A DNA stretch of 64,000 nt from the NCBI RefSeq assembly GCF_020524885.1, contig NZ_JAIVKJ010000003.1:169501-233500 (forward strand). The letters are read 5' to 3'. Under the pieces are notes generated by a model. The model had not been told where the DNA came from. It worked only from the letters and a program-made list of their open reading frames with translations, and did no database searches. The translations under genes and the position numbers were made by a program. This stretch comes from Microbulbifer elongatus. Lineage in GTDB: Bacteria; Pseudomonadota; Gammaproteobacteria; Pseudomonadales; Cellvibrionaceae. Below are positions 53,801-62,385 of the stretch, one piece after another (the first letter of the stretch is position 1; every line of letters begins with the position of its first letter).

Positions 53801-54044
53801 GCACCCACTCGATGTTGTCCATGTCGCTCACCGCTTCCTCGATGCGGGCGACAATCTGTTCTTCCACTTCCTGTGGCGCGGCGCTGGGCCAGGAAACCCG
53901 GATCTCAAGCCCCGGGAAGCGCACCTGCGGGTCCATCTCCCGCTCCATGCTTTTAAATCCAATCACGCCCGCCACGAAAATAAAAATCATGGCGAGATTG
54001 GCGGCAACGGGATTGCGCGCCCACCATGCAATCAAACTGTTCAT
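50883..54044 (-). CDS. RND efflux transporter (AcrB/HAE1-like)
   Basis: A 1053-residue inner-membrane pump. The first helix is NLAMIFIFVAGVIGFK, two large periplasmic loops follow, and helix 4 carries the proton-relay aspartates (GIVVDDAIVVGES). The second half repeats the pattern (AAAAGVVVNDNLVLMDHCNRLR). It exports lipophilic compounds using the proton gradient. The ATG at 54044 follows GGAG and gives MNSLIAWWARNPVAAN, the usual start; a 22-residue extension is unlikely. It lies 13 bp after its adaptor gene. The double Asp in helix 4 favours the multidrug rather than heavy-metal type. No outer-membrane channel gene is adjacent. Confidence 0.95.
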   Translation of the reverse strand: MNSLIAWWARNPVAANLAMIFIFVAGVIGFKSMEREMDPQVRFPGLEIRVSWPSAAPQEVEEQIVARIEEAVSDMDNIEWVRSSSSEGSGEVYILAESNVDFSRFMNDVKIRVDGISSFPRDIEPPQVHQWVNRQEFIRVAVHGDLGERELKRLAEQLRREAATLPAVSLVNLFGTRMEEVSIEVSEEALRRYGMTFQQVADAIRASSINQSAGTVRTDVGAYQLKVRNQADSEQEFGNIIVRQTADGGTIRVADVANVVDGFEDNEILATLNGEPAVLLQVMSTETMDILTASDSIRNWIAKRNDTLPAGAKLTLWTDNAEDFKGRLETIGSSAFLGLFLVLLVLVFSLRPKVAFWVAFGIATAYAGAFVLLPSVGVSLNMLSTFAFLLVLGIVVDDAIVVGESIHSESHNPEHGLDEKGRLGAAVLGTQLVAKPVIFAVVTTIFAFLPWIFISGSTSEFTRHITWVVILALLFSLVESLFILPAHLRNLKPRNESENTLGRFGRIQKGIADRIVYFAQKHYRRIGQWAVDRRYLTLSIFIAVMMIGFGMFGSGWVKKGFMPEIESDEVIVNVVMPEGAPYSRALEVLAQLQDAEKRLEEEVNQRTEGKGVLIENWYTRSRRDSVMAIVKLAPPELRDMSAKDAALRLRELLGDIPDAKEVSVQYSFNNSGPGFELSIRHPDLDVLRAATANLEEKLRSYESLYDVRNNLEGASEEIRIELKPGATKLGLTLADVNRQVRQAYFGEEVQRLPRAGQDVKVMVRYPLESRRSIESLKDFRVRTADGREVPLLAVADLHYAPGIKRIQRWNGNRAARVMADLKDDVRGEIMKDLDENFFPNWEKRYPGIVRGAVGQAEGEKRFIQEVLGLYIMAFFGMYSLLAIAFRSYSQPILILIAIPFAFVGAIFGHAVTGMTMAIFSYFGIAAAAGVVVNDNLVLMDHCNRLRAKGIEPLKAVVEAGVARFRPILLTTVTTIVGLLPMMMERSIQAAFLQPIVVALAFGVLIAFFVTLLLVPALYSIGVDIRNLAARTVSGAKKGLGSEAEPVVQPSQVN

Positions 54045-54057
54045 TTGCTGGGCTCCG

Positions 54058-55233
54058 TTAGTTTCTTGCCAGGTGAGTGACGGGTTGAACCTGCATTCCA
54101 TCCACCGCATTGGCGACGGGGGAGGTCACAACACGCTCGCCATCGGCAAGTCCTCCGGCGAGGACCACCCGGTGCGAGGAGGTCGACAACACGTCTACGG
54201 TGCGGATATCCAGCTGATCGTTTTCATCCACCACATAGACCTTGTCGGCACTGCGCAGCGCCTGTCGAGGGACTACCACAGCGGTGCGCTCTTGCGTGCT
54301 TTCCGCCTCTGCAGTAACAAACAGTCCTACCGCGAGCGGCGTGCCGTTACTGGCACCTTCACCATAGGGGTCCTGAACTTCTGCGACCGCATAGATAAGG
54401 CGGGTCTGCTGGTCCACCGCCGCCTGTGTTCTGACAATACGGCCGCTCCAGTTTTGCATGTCGGCACCGATCTGTGCCGACAGCGACACAGACGGGCCGG
54501 GGTTTCCTTTACTGGCGACAAAGCCCATCGGCAAGTCCAGTTCCAGCAGTTGGGCATCAGTCAGTGGGAGGCGAATCTCCACGCGGTCTGTGGCAAAGAC
54601 GCGACCGAGTACCGTGCTGGAGGTCACGTACTGGCCCACACCGATATCCCGGCTGGCAACACGCCCGCGGAATGGCAGGCGGATTTTGGTGCGCGCCAGG
54701 TTCAGTTTTGCATCCGCAAGCTCGGCCTTTGCGGAACGCAGGTTGGCCTCCGCTTCCAGGACCTGAGGCTTGTTGACCTGAAGGGGGGTGGGCTCCTTGT
54801 TGGGGTTCAGGTCGAGCCACTGCTGTCGTTTGATGGTGGCTGCGGCCTGTGCCTGGAGCAGCAGGACTTCGGCCTGCGCCACCCCGGCCTCCGCGCGCGC
54901 AAGGGCGAGCTGGTAATCGGAGTCGTCCAGCTGGATCAGGACTTCATTGGGCTCAAATCCGGCACCCTCGGCGAAGCCTGGGGCGACAGACACGATGCGG
55001 CCGGAAACTTCCGGAGTGAGATCAATTTCCGTATGCGGGCGGACTACCCCCTGGGTACTGACACTCAGGTGTACGCTCTCTTCCCTGGCCTCGGTGAAGG
55101 CGAGAGAGATCAGCCGCTGCTCTTCTTCTTTCTTCTCCGGTGCGGGCTTGGAGGCAGACATGAGTTGTACCGCGCCAAACCCGAGTGCGAGCACCAGCAC
55201 CGGTGCTGCCGCATTCAAATATTTCTTGTTCAT
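54058..55233 (-). CDS. RND periplasmic adaptor (membrane fusion protein)
   Basis: A 391-residue adaptor with a non-cleaved or lipid-free N-terminal anchor (APVLVLALGFGAVQL). Lipoyl halves (EIDLTPEVSGRIVSVAPGFAEGAGFEPNEVLIQLD and VASRDIGVGQYVTSSTVLGRVF) flank a short helical hairpin. The beta-barrel and membrane-proximal domains follow, with LAGGLADGERVVTSPV at the end. It is the first gene of a two-gene operon with the RND pump 13 bp downstream. The partner outer-membrane channel must be elsewhere. Confidence 0.92.
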   Translation of the reverse strand: MNKKYLNAAAPVLVLALGFGAVQLMSASKPAPEKKEEEQRLISLAFTEAREESVHLSVSTQGVVRPHTEIDLTPEVSGRIVSVAPGFAEGAGFEPNEVLIQLDDSDYQLALARAEAGVAQAEVLLLQAQAAATIKRQQWLDLNPNKEPTPLQVNKPQVLEAEANLRSAKAELADAKLNLARTKIRLPFRGRVASRDIGVGQYVTSSTVLGRVFATDRVEIRLPLTDAQLLELDLPMGFVASKGNPGPSVSLSAQIGADMQNWSGRIVRTQAAVDQQTRLIYAVAEVQDPYGEGASNGTPLAVGLFVTAEAESTQERTAVVVPRQALRSADKVYVVDENDQLDIRTVDVLSTSSHRVVLAGGLADGERVVTSPVANAVDGMQVQPVTHLARN

Positions 55234-55714
55234 TGATCTGATCTTGCCTGTTTTTAATTTTACGCCAACAGTCCCGTTGGTTTGTGGTGTCCATAAAACA
55301 CCGGATCCCCAGTGCCTGACAATGGAGTGGAGCCAGAAGGAGTGGGTTCAGCGGTGAATACCTTTGCCAACGTTGGTATTGACCGGTCGGGACAAGAATT
55401 TGGATGCAGGGAGGGCGAAAAATTTTTTCGAAGTGGAATTGGATGCCTAAGTTAAGGCAAGTGTGGCACGTGAATTGGGCGCTCTGCTGGTTCGTGTGCG
55501 CTATCGACGGGATTTGTGCCAACCGCACGGAATTACCCTTGATCTGGGTGGTCATTTTCGCGTTCGCACAATAGTGTGCCTTGGGAACAAAATGTCAATT
55601 TAAGGTGCGGTATGTTCTTGTTGGGGCATGTTTGCGCGCACGATAATGCTTAAAAGGTTCATCTTTCTAGTTGCAAAAGCTACTTCGGCATATTCGACAT
55701 AATAGGAATCAGCG
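55234..55714. other. 481-bp intergenic region between RND pair and beta-oxidation block
   Basis: No credible gene on either strand. It contains CCAACGTTGG (55367-55376), a perfect 10-bp palindrome nested inside AATACC...GGTATT (55357-55380), which could be a regulator site for either divergent operon. No match to a FadR- or PsrA-like site was recognised. The thiolase gene has AGGAA as its ribosome site. Confidence 0.4.
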
Positions 55715-56923
55715 ATGACTCATACCGCTTACATTTACGACGCCATTCGAACTCCGCGGGGCAAGGGAAAAAAAGATGGCTCGCTGCACGAGGTCAAACC
55801 TGTGGCACTGGGCGCCGGCCTGTTGCGTGAGTTGCAGCAGCGCTTCGACCTCGACACGAGCCGTGTAGACGACGTGGTAATGGGGTGTGTTTCCCCGGTC
55901 GGTGAGCAGGGCGGGGACATAGCCAAGACCATCGTGCAGTTCGCTGACTGGCACGAGAGCGTTGCCGGCGTGCAACTCGACCGTTTCTGCGCCTCCGGTC
56001 TCGAAGCCGTTAACATCGCCGCGATGAAAATAGCCTCCGGGTGGGAAGAACTGGTGGTTGCCGGTGGTGTGGAATCCATGTCCCGCGTGCCAATGGGGGT
56101 TGCCGGTGGGGCCTGGCTGAACGATCCGGAAGTGAATGTGCACGACGGTGCGGTACCCCAGGGCATCGGTGCCGACACCATCGCCACTATCGAAGGCTGG
56201 GATCGCACAGATGTTGACCGCTACGCGCTCGTCTCCCAGCAGCGCGCGGCCAAAGCGCAGAATGAAGGTTACTTTGACCGGTCAGTGGTGCCGGTAAAAG
56301 ACCTGAACGGTATGACTATTCTGGCCAGGGATGAATTCATCAAGCCGAACACTACCCTGGAGGTTCTCGGTCAACTGAAGCCGTCTTTTGCACCCATGGG
56401 CGGTATCGGTTTCGATGACCTGATGCTGCGAAAATACCCCCAGTTGCCCGCTATTAACCACGTACATACCCCCGGCAATTCCTCCGGCATCGTCGACGGC
56501 GCTTCGGCGGTGTTGCTCGGCAGTGAACAGGCGGGCAAGGATCTTGGCTTGAAGCCCCGCGGTCGTATCGTGGCGACTGCAGTACTCGCCACTGACCCAA
56601 CCATCATGCTGGTTGGACCGGGGCCAGCGGCAAAGAAGGCACTGGCAAAAGCCGGTATGACCACTGCCGATATCGACCTGTTTGAAATCAATGAAGCCTT
56701 CGCCGCGGTTGCACTGCGGTTTATGAAGGACCTGGATATCTCTCACGAAATCACCAACGTAAATGGTGGCGCAATTGCCATGGGGCACCCCCTGGGGGCA
56801 ACGGGCGCGATGCTGGTAGGCACCATGCTCGATGAACTGGAGCGTCGCAACTTGAAGCGCGGCCTGGTCGCGCTCTGTGTGGGCGGTGGTCAGGGCATCG
56901 CCACCATTATCGAACGTATGTAA
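55715..56923 (+). CDS. Acetyl-CoA C-acyltransferase (3-ketoacyl-CoA thiolase)
   Basis: A 402-residue thiolase with acyl-accepting C92 ([12 protein letters not shown]), [12 protein letters not shown]358 ([11 protein letters not shown]) and C388 (LCVGGGQG). It performs the last step of beta-oxidation, cleaving 3-ketoacyl-CoA with CoA. The start follows AGGAA. It lies 38 bp before the FadB-type fusion gene, matching a fadA-fadB pair in reversed order. The full-length catalytic residues make the enzyme call secure. Chain-length or branched-chain preference is not visible. Confidence 0.95.
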   Translation: MTHTAYIYDAIRTPRGKGKKDGSLHEVKPVALGAGLLRELQQRFDLDTSRVDDVVMGCVSPVGEQGGDIAKTIVQFADWHESVAGVQLDRFCASGLEAVNIAAMKIASGWEELVVAGGVESMSRVPMGVAGGAWLNDPEVNVHDGAVPQGIGADTIATIEGWDRTDVDRYALVSQQRAAKAQNEGYFDRSVVPVKDLNGMTILARDEFIKPNTTLEVLGQLKPSFAPMGGIGFDDLMLRKYPQLPAINHVHTPGNSSGIVDGASAVLLGSEQAGKDLGLKPRGRIVATAVLATDPTIMLVGPGPAAKKALAKAGMTTADIDLFEINEAFAAVALRFMKDLDISHEITNVNGGAIAMGHPLGATGAMLVGTMLDELERRNLKRGLVALCVGGGQGIATIIERM

Positions 56924-56961
56924 AACATTTCGGTTAACGACAAATATTTACGGTGAGAAAA

Positions 56962-59115
56962 ATGGCTGAGAAATTCCACGGATTTATTTACGACAAAGAC
57001 AGCAAGGGTGTAGTGACGGTTACCATGGGTTTGGATGGCCCGGTCAATGCCATGAATGAGCAGTATCGCCAGGGTATGGCAGAAACCCTGAACCGGCTGG
57101 AGAAAGAAAAGGGCCTGAGCGGTGTAGTGCTGGCCTCTGCCAAAAGTACCTTCTTTGCCGGTGGGGACCTGAAAGCGCTTTGCAGCGTGGCGCCGGGCGG
57201 AGAACCAGAGCAGTTTGAAATGATCGAGAGCGGCGTCAAGGCGCCACTGCGTCGCCTGGAAAAACTACCGGTACCGGTAGTGGCGGCAATCAACGGTGCG
57301 GCCCTTGGTGGCGGCCTGGAAATCTGCTTGGCCTGCAACCATCGTATTGCGTGGAACTCCCCAAAGGTTTCCATTGGACTGCCGGAAGTGACACTGGGGC
57401 TGCTCCCGGGCGGCGGCGGTGTGGTGCGCTTAATTCACATGTTGGGTCTAGAAAAGGCGCTGCCAATCCTGCTGGAAGGGAAGCACATGAAAGTCCAGGA
57501 CGCATTGCAAGCAGGGTTGGTGGATCAGCTGGTCGAGGTCACCGAAGATCTGGTTAGTGCTGCGAAAAAATGGATTGCCGAGAATCCCGACTCCGCCCAG
57601 CAACCTTGGGACTGTAAAGGTCACAAGGTGCCCGGCGGTGATATCTGGAGCCCCAAGGTCAGCGCCATTCTCTCCAGCGCCCCGGCCATGCTATTCAAGA
57701 AAACCCGAGGTTTGCTGCCGGCGCCGGAGAAAATTCTCGATGTAGCCGCCCAGGCGGTAACCGTGGATATCGATACTGCTCTGCGCTACGAGTCCCGCGC
57801 GCTGGCCTATCTGATCACCACCCCGCAGGCGGTGAATATGATCACCACAGGCTTCTTTCAGATGAACAGTGTCAAGAGTGGCGCCAGCCGCCCGAAAGAC
57901 GTCGAAAAGTTCCTGGTGAAAAAAGTCGGCATCCTTGGTGCGGGCATGATGGGGCAAGGGATTGCCTATGCCTCCGCCCGCAGTGGCATCGAGGTGGTAC
58001 TGAAAGACATCAGCGTGGAAGCGGCAGAGAAAGGCAAGGCGTACTCTGCAAAACTGCTGGACAAACAAATTGATCGTGGCCGTGCTTCCGAGCAGGACAA
58101 GAAGCAGCTGCTGGACCGGATCAAGGCCACCGATAGCTACGAAGACCTGAAGGGCTGCGACCTGATTGTCGAGGCGGTGTTTGAGAATATCGAGCTGAAA
58201 GCAAAAGTCACCCAGGAAGCGGAACCTTTCCTCACCAATGGCGGTGTCTTCGGCTCCAATACCTCGACGCTACCCATCAGTCAGCTGGCGGAAGTGAGCA
58301 AGAAGCCGGAAAACTTTATCGGTATCCACTTCTTTTCGCCCGTGGACAAGATGCCGCTAATTGAAATTATCTGCGGTGAACAGACCAGCGACGAAACCCT
58401 GGCCAAGGCCTTTGATTACGCCCAACAGATTCGCAAAACCCCGATTGTGGTGAATGACTCACTGGGCTTTTTCACTTCCCGCGTATTCAGTACCTTCCTT
58501 GATGAAGGCGCGCGCCTGCTGGTGGAAGGGGTAGACCCGGTACTGATTGATGCCATGGGCAAACAGGTGGGGATGCCCGTCGGCCCGCTCGCCATTCAGG
58601 ACGAAGTGAGTCAGGAGTTGACTCGCAAAGCCGCGGAAACTCATCGTGAGATGGGTGTGCTCGGCAGTAAGGGGGATAACAGCGGCAATATCGAGGTTTG
58701 TGAGCGCTTGATCAGCGAGTTTGGCCGTGGTGGTCGGTATCACGGCGGCGGCTACTACGAATACGCAGAAGACGGCAGTAAGCAGGTTTGGCCGAAACTC
58801 TACGAGCTGTACTTCAACGCCGATGTGTCCCTGCCCAACGACGACATCAAGGACCGACTGCTGTTCCGTCAGGTAGTTGAAAGCTTGAAATGTCTGCAGG
58901 AAGGCGTATTGCGCAGCGTGGCAGACGGCAATGTGGGCTCACTGTTGGGTATCGGCGCCCCCATGTGGACTGGCGGCTTCATTCAGTTTGTAAACACCTA
59001 CGGCCTGCAGAGATTTATCGACCGCGCCAACGCACTCGCGGCGGAGTACGGCGACCGCTTCCTGCCGCCGTCCATTGTTCAGGAAACCCTGGACAAATGT
59101 CAGGTCTTCCGTTGA
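56962..59115 (+). CDS. FadB/FadJ-type bifunctional enoyl-CoA hydratase / 3-hydroxyacyl-CoA dehydrogenase
   Basis: A 717-residue fusion. The N-terminal crotonase domain (about 1-190) has the oxyanion pieces FFAGGDLKAL and AALGGGLEICLACNHRI and the glutamates of LPEVTLGLLPGGGG. The Rossmann domain (from about 320) starts KKVGILGAGMMGQGIAYASA, and the catalytic histidine is in IGIHFFSPVDKMPLIEII. Helical dehydrogenase domains follow. It hydrates enoyl-CoA and oxidises the 3-hydroxyacyl product with NAD+. The ATG at 56962 follows GGTGAG; a GTG three codons earlier is not favoured. It lies 38 bp after the thiolase and 10 bp before an acyl-CoA dehydrogenase. Confidence 0.95.
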   Translation: MAEKFHGFIYDKDSKGVVTVTMGLDGPVNAMNEQYRQGMAETLNRLEKEKGLSGVVLASAKSTFFAGGDLKALCSVAPGGEPEQFEMIESGVKAPLRRLEKLPVPVVAAINGAALGGGLEICLACNHRIAWNSPKVSIGLPEVTLGLLPGGGGVVRLIHMLGLEKALPILLEGKHMKVQDALQAGLVDQLVEVTEDLVSAAKKWIAENPDSAQQPWDCKGHKVPGGDIWSPKVSAILSSAPAMLFKKTRGLLPAPEKILDVAAQAVTVDIDTALRYESRALAYLITTPQAVNMITTGFFQMNSVKSGASRPKDVEKFLVKKVGILGAGMMGQGIAYASARSGIEVVLKDISVEAAEKGKAYSAKLLDKQIDRGRASEQDKKQLLDRIKATDSYEDLKGCDLIVEAVFENIELKAKVTQEAEPFLTNGGVFGSNTSTLPISQLAEVSKKPENFIGIHFFSPVDKMPLIEIICGEQTSDETLAKAFDYAQQIRKTPIVVNDSLGFFTSRVFSTFLDEGARLLVEGVDPVLIDAMGKQVGMPVGPLAIQDEVSQELTRKAAETHREMGVLGSKGDNSGNIEVCERLISEFGRGGRYHGGGYYEYAEDGSKQVWPKLYELYFNADVSLPNDDIKDRLLFRQVVESLKCLQEGVLRSVADGNVGSLLGIGAPMWTGGFIQFVNTYGLQRFIDRANALAAEYGDRFLPPSIVQETLDKCQVFR

Positions 59116-59125
59116 GGGCGCTGGA

Positions 59126-60298
59126 ATGCTTAAGAGAAATTTCACCGAAGAACAGGTGATGTTCCGGGACGCCTACCGCAAGTTTTTACTAGACGAAATC
59201 CTGCCTTACATGGAGGTCTGGCGCGAGGCAGGCATCGTCGATCGACAGGCGTTCCGCAAGGCGGGGGAAATGGGCTTCCTTATGGTATGGCCGGATGAAC
59301 AGTACGGTGGCCTCGGTGATGATGATTTCCGTTTCGAACAGATCATTATCGAAGAGAACCAGTATGCGCTCACGGGTGACTGGTACACGACCCTGCACAG
59401 CCGATTGGTGGGCCCTTACCTGAAGCGCTTCGGTACTGAATCACAGTTGCAGCGTTTTCTGCCGGGTTGCGTCAGTGGCGATACCATTCTCGCCATTGCC
59501 ATGACAGAGCCGGATGCAGGGAGTGATCTGGCGGGTATGCGCGCAACGGCTATCGATCAGGGGGATCACTTTTTGCTGAATGGCAGCAAGACCTTTATCT
59601 CAAATGGTATCAATGCGGACCTGATTATCGTTGCTGCAAAGACTGACCCGGTAAACAACCCTCGGCAAATCGGCTTGTTTCTGGTGGAGCGAGGTATGCA
59701 GGGCTTCGAGCGTGGCCGCAACCTGAAAAAGATGGGCAAGAAGGCCCAGGATACTGCCGAGCTGTTTTTCAACAACGTACGCATACCAAAAGAAAATGTG
59801 CTCGGTGATCCAAGCAAGGGTTTTTCGCACCTGATGGAAGCACTGGCCGAAGAACGTCTTATCGCCGCCACGGAATTTATTGCTGCAGCCCAAAAGGCAT
59901 TTGATATCACGCTGGAATTTGTGCGCGAGCGCAAGATGTTCGGGCGTACCCTTGCCGACTTTCAAAACACCCAGTTCAAGCTGGCGGAATTGCGGGCGGA
60001 TCTGGATATGCAGCAGGTGTATATCGACCAGTGTGTGGCTGCGGTGAACTCTGGTGAGTTGAGCGCGGTGGATGCAGCAAAGGCCAAACTGGTTACCAGC
60101 GAGCTTCTGTGCCGTGTTGTGGATGAAGGGGTACAACTACATGGCGGTTCCGGCTATATGGACGAATACCCAATTTCCCGTATGTACACCGATGCGCGTA
60201 TTACCCGCATCTACGCAGGTACTTCTGAAGTGATGAAACTGCTGATCAGCCGGGAGTTCCTGCAGCAGGATTACAAGCCGTTTGTCGACAGACTTTGA
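59126..60298 (+). CDS. Acyl-CoA dehydrogenase
   Basis: A 390-residue FAD flavoenzyme for the first step of beta-oxidation. Motifs are AIAMTEPDAGSDLAGM (flavin and substrate loop), GSKTFISNGINADL, LAEERLIAATEFIAAAQ, LHGGSGYMDEYPISR and RIYAGTSEVMK. The position of the usual glutamate in Y-E-G-T is Ala here, as in isovaleryl- and long-chain-type enzymes whose base lies elsewhere. A start 17 codons earlier would overlap the previous gene and is not needed. GAGGG precedes the ATG. It is followed after 14 bp by an SDR gene. Confidence 0.93.
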   Translation: MLKRNFTEEQVMFRDAYRKFLLDEILPYMEVWREAGIVDRQAFRKAGEMGFLMVWPDEQYGGLGDDDFRFEQIIIEENQYALTGDWYTTLHSRLVGPYLKRFGTESQLQRFLPGCVSGDTILAIAMTEPDAGSDLAGMRATAIDQGDHFLLNGSKTFISNGINADLIIVAAKTDPVNNPRQIGLFLVERGMQGFERGRNLKKMGKKAQDTAELFFNNVRIPKENVLGDPSKGFSHLMEALAEERLIAATEFIAAAQKAFDITLEFVRERKMFGRTLADFQNTQFKLAELRADLDMQQVYIDQCVAAVNSGELSAVDAAKAKLVTSELLCRVVDEGVQLHGGSGYMDEYPISRMYTDARITRIYAGTSEVMKLLISREFLQQDYKPFVDRL

Positions 60299-60312
60299 GT
60301 GAGGAAATTTCT

Positions 60313-61083
60313 ATGGATATCAAGAATAAAACAGCCATTGTTACTGGCGGAGCGTCTGGTCTCGGCAAGGCTACAGTCGAGCGTTATATTGCCGACGGTG
60401 CCAATGTGGCGATTTTTGACCTGGATGAACATGGGGGGCTGGCACTTGCAGAATCGTTAGGTGAGCGCGCCATGTTTTGCAAGGTGAATGTCGCTGATGA
60501 AGCGTCGGTGGCAGAGGCTGTCACCCAGGTGATCGACACCTTCGGGGCACTGCATATTCTCAATAATTACGCTGGCATTGGCTCAGCCTGCAAAACCTAC
60601 GGAAAAAACGGCCCGCATCCCCTGGACAGCTACATGAAAGTGGTCATGGTCAATCAGGTGGGTACTTTTAATATGGCACGCCTCGCCGCCGAGCGCATGG
60701 CAGCGAACGAGCCGGTGAACGAAGACGGAGTGCGTGGCGTTATCATCAACACTGCCTCTGTTGCGGCCTATGAAGGTCAGGTTGGTCAGGTAGCCTACAG
60801 CGCAACCAAAGGCGCAGTGGTTGGCATGACCCTTCCCATGGCGCGCGAGCTGGCCAGCTACGGTATCCGCGTGAACACCATAGTTCCGGGGTTGATCCAC
60901 ACCCCATTGTTCGAAGCCGTGGAAGAGTCCTATTACAAGTCATTGGAAGCTTCCACAGTGTTTCCCCAGCGACTGGGTAAAACCAGTGAAATTGCCGCCC
61001 TGTCAGCACATATCGTAGAGAACGATTATATCAACGGCGAGTGCATTCGCATGGATGCTGGTATCCGCATGCAACCACGTTGA
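60313..61083 (+). CDS. Short-chain dehydrogenase (3-hydroxyacyl-CoA dehydrogenase type II-like)
   Basis: A 256-residue classical SDR with the cofactor motif TGGASGLG, NNYAGIG (the NAG-like site), a catalytic tyrosine in YSATKGA and PGLIHTPLFE. The insertion and DLDEHGG suggest NAD+ use. Type II 3-hydroxyacyl-CoA dehydrogenases of this class act on branched 2-methyl-3-hydroxyacyl-CoA. GAGGAAA precedes the ATG at 60313. Neighbours are an acyl-CoA dehydrogenase and alpha-methylacyl-CoA racemase, which agrees with branched-chain substrates. Confidence 0.88.
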   Translation: MDIKNKTAIVTGGASGLGKATVERYIADGANVAIFDLDEHGGLALAESLGERAMFCKVNVADEASVAEAVTQVIDTFGALHILNNYAGIGSACKTYGKNGPHPLDSYMKVVMVNQVGTFNMARLAAERMAANEPVNEDGVRGVIINTASVAAYEGQVGQVAYSATKGAVVGMTLPMARELASYGIRVNTIVPGLIHTPLFEAVEESYYKSLEASTVFPQRLGKTSEIAALSAHIVENDYINGECIRMDAGIRMQPR

Positions 61084-61108
61084 TCGGTACGGGTAACAGG
61101 AGACTGTC

Positions 61109-62272
61109 ATGGGTGTATTGAGTGGTTTTCGGGTCATTGAGCTGGCGGGTATGGGGCCATGCCCCATGGCCGGTATGTTACTGGCCGACATGGGGGCGGA
61201 AGTGATCTGTGTGGATCGCAGTGTGGAAACCGATCCCATGTACGCTAAAGATATGAGCCGTCGCGGCAAGAAGTCCGTGGTACTGGACCTGAAATGTGAT
61301 CGCGGCCGGGAGCTGCTTCTCAAGCTGGTTTCCACTGCGGACGTTCTGATCGAAGGTTTTCGTCCCGGTGTAATGGAAAAGCTGGGTATAGGTCCAGAGC
61401 CCTGTTTCGAGGTGAATCCGAAGTTGATCTATGGGCGCATGACCGGCTGGGGGCAGGAAGGCCCATTGGCAAAAAACGCGGGTCACGACATCAATTACAT
61501 CTCGTTGACGGGTGCGCTACACGCCATCGGCCAGAAAGGCGAAAAGCCGGTATTGCCGCTCAATCTGGTAGGGGATTTTGGTGGTGGTTCGATGTTTCTG
61601 GTGATGGGTATCCTCGGTGCACTGCTGGAAACCGGACGCTCGGGCAAAGGCCAGGTGGTGGATGCGGCCATGGTGGATGGTGTCGCCAATTTGATGTGGA
61701 TGTGCCACAGCTTCAATGCGGTTGGGTTGTGGAACCTGGCCGAGCGCGGGACCAACTTGCTGGACGGTGCGGCATTCTTTTACGACACCTACGAAACTGC
61801 CGATGGAAAATACCTGGCATTGGGTTCCATCGAGCCCCAGTTTTTCTCCAAGTTTGTGGAGCTGATGGGGCTGGACAAAACGGTATTCAACAGCAGCGCA
61901 CAGAGCGATCCCAGCCAATGGCAAGCTCTAAAGAAGGAGCTGGCTGCTACCTTCCGCCAGAAAACCCGCGACGAGTGGTGTGCCCTACTGGAGGACAGTG
62001 ACGCTTGCGTCTCACCGGTACTGAGTGCCAGCGAGGCACCGCATCATCCGCACAACAGCGCAAGGGATAGCTACCTTCCCATCGATGGTTACCTGCAGCC
62101 GGCGCCGGCACCTCGATTTAGTCGCACGCCCTCGTCGGTATTGCACGGTTGTCGTCAGCATGGGGCGGACACTCGCTCAATACTCGCCGCTATAGGTGTT
62201 TGTGGCGAGGATATTGATCAATTAAAAGCGGAGGGTACGATTGACTGCTCCAGTGCGAAAGAAACGGCGTAA
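61109..62272 (+). CDS. Alpha-methylacyl-CoA racemase (CoA-transferase family III fold)
   Basis: A 387-residue family III protein. H126 in AGHDINYIS and D156 in LVGDFGGGS fall at the same numbers as the catalytic pair of Mycobacterium MCR, and a Glu follows near 242 (GSIEPQF). These mark racemases rather than true CoA transferases, which use a catalytic Asp elsewhere. It interconverts 2R- and 2S-methylacyl-CoA so that branched chains can enter beta-oxidation. GGAGA precedes the ATG. It is the last gene of the rightward beta-oxidation series. Confidence 0.92.
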   Translation: MGVLSGFRVIELAGMGPCPMAGMLLADMGAEVICVDRSVETDPMYAKDMSRRGKKSVVLDLKCDRGRELLLKLVSTADVLIEGFRPGVMEKLGIGPEPCFEVNPKLIYGRMTGWGQEGPLAKNAGHDINYISLTGALHAIGQKGEKPVLPLNLVGDFGGGSMFLVMGILGALLETGRSGKGQVVDAAMVDGVANLMWMCHSFNAVGLWNLAERGTNLLDGAAFFYDTYETADGKYLALGSIEPQFFSKFVELMGLDKTVFNSSAQSDPSQWQALKKELAATFRQKTRDEWCALLEDSDACVSPVLSASEAPHHPHNSARDSYLPIDGYLQPAPAPRFSRTPSSVLHGCRQHGADTRSILAAIGVCGEDIDQLKAEGTIDCSSAKETA

Positions 62273-62305
62273 CTTCGTATGAAGCTATTTGAGGCACTCC
62301 TGTAA

Positions 62306-62325
62306 GCGATCGACCGAAAGATCGC
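62306..62325. terminator. Possible hairpin between convergent genes
   Basis: GCGATC / GATCGC with an 8-nt loop, 33 nt after the racemase stop. There is no T-run, so intrinsic termination is uncertain. Confidence 0.3.
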
Positions 62326-62385
62326 ACCATCAACGTGGATCGTTCGGAAGTGCGCATTTCCCTTTGTCAAATCTCTCTCTAACCT

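Noticed and set aside
53812-55236. A 474-codon open frame antisense to the RND adaptor gene
   Set aside because: It mirrors the adaptor and the start of the RND pump, both full length with clear motifs.
55357-55380. CCAACGTTGG nested palindrome as a FadR/PsrA site
   Set aside because: The sequence does not fit the sites I know for those regulators; kept only as an unassigned palindrome.
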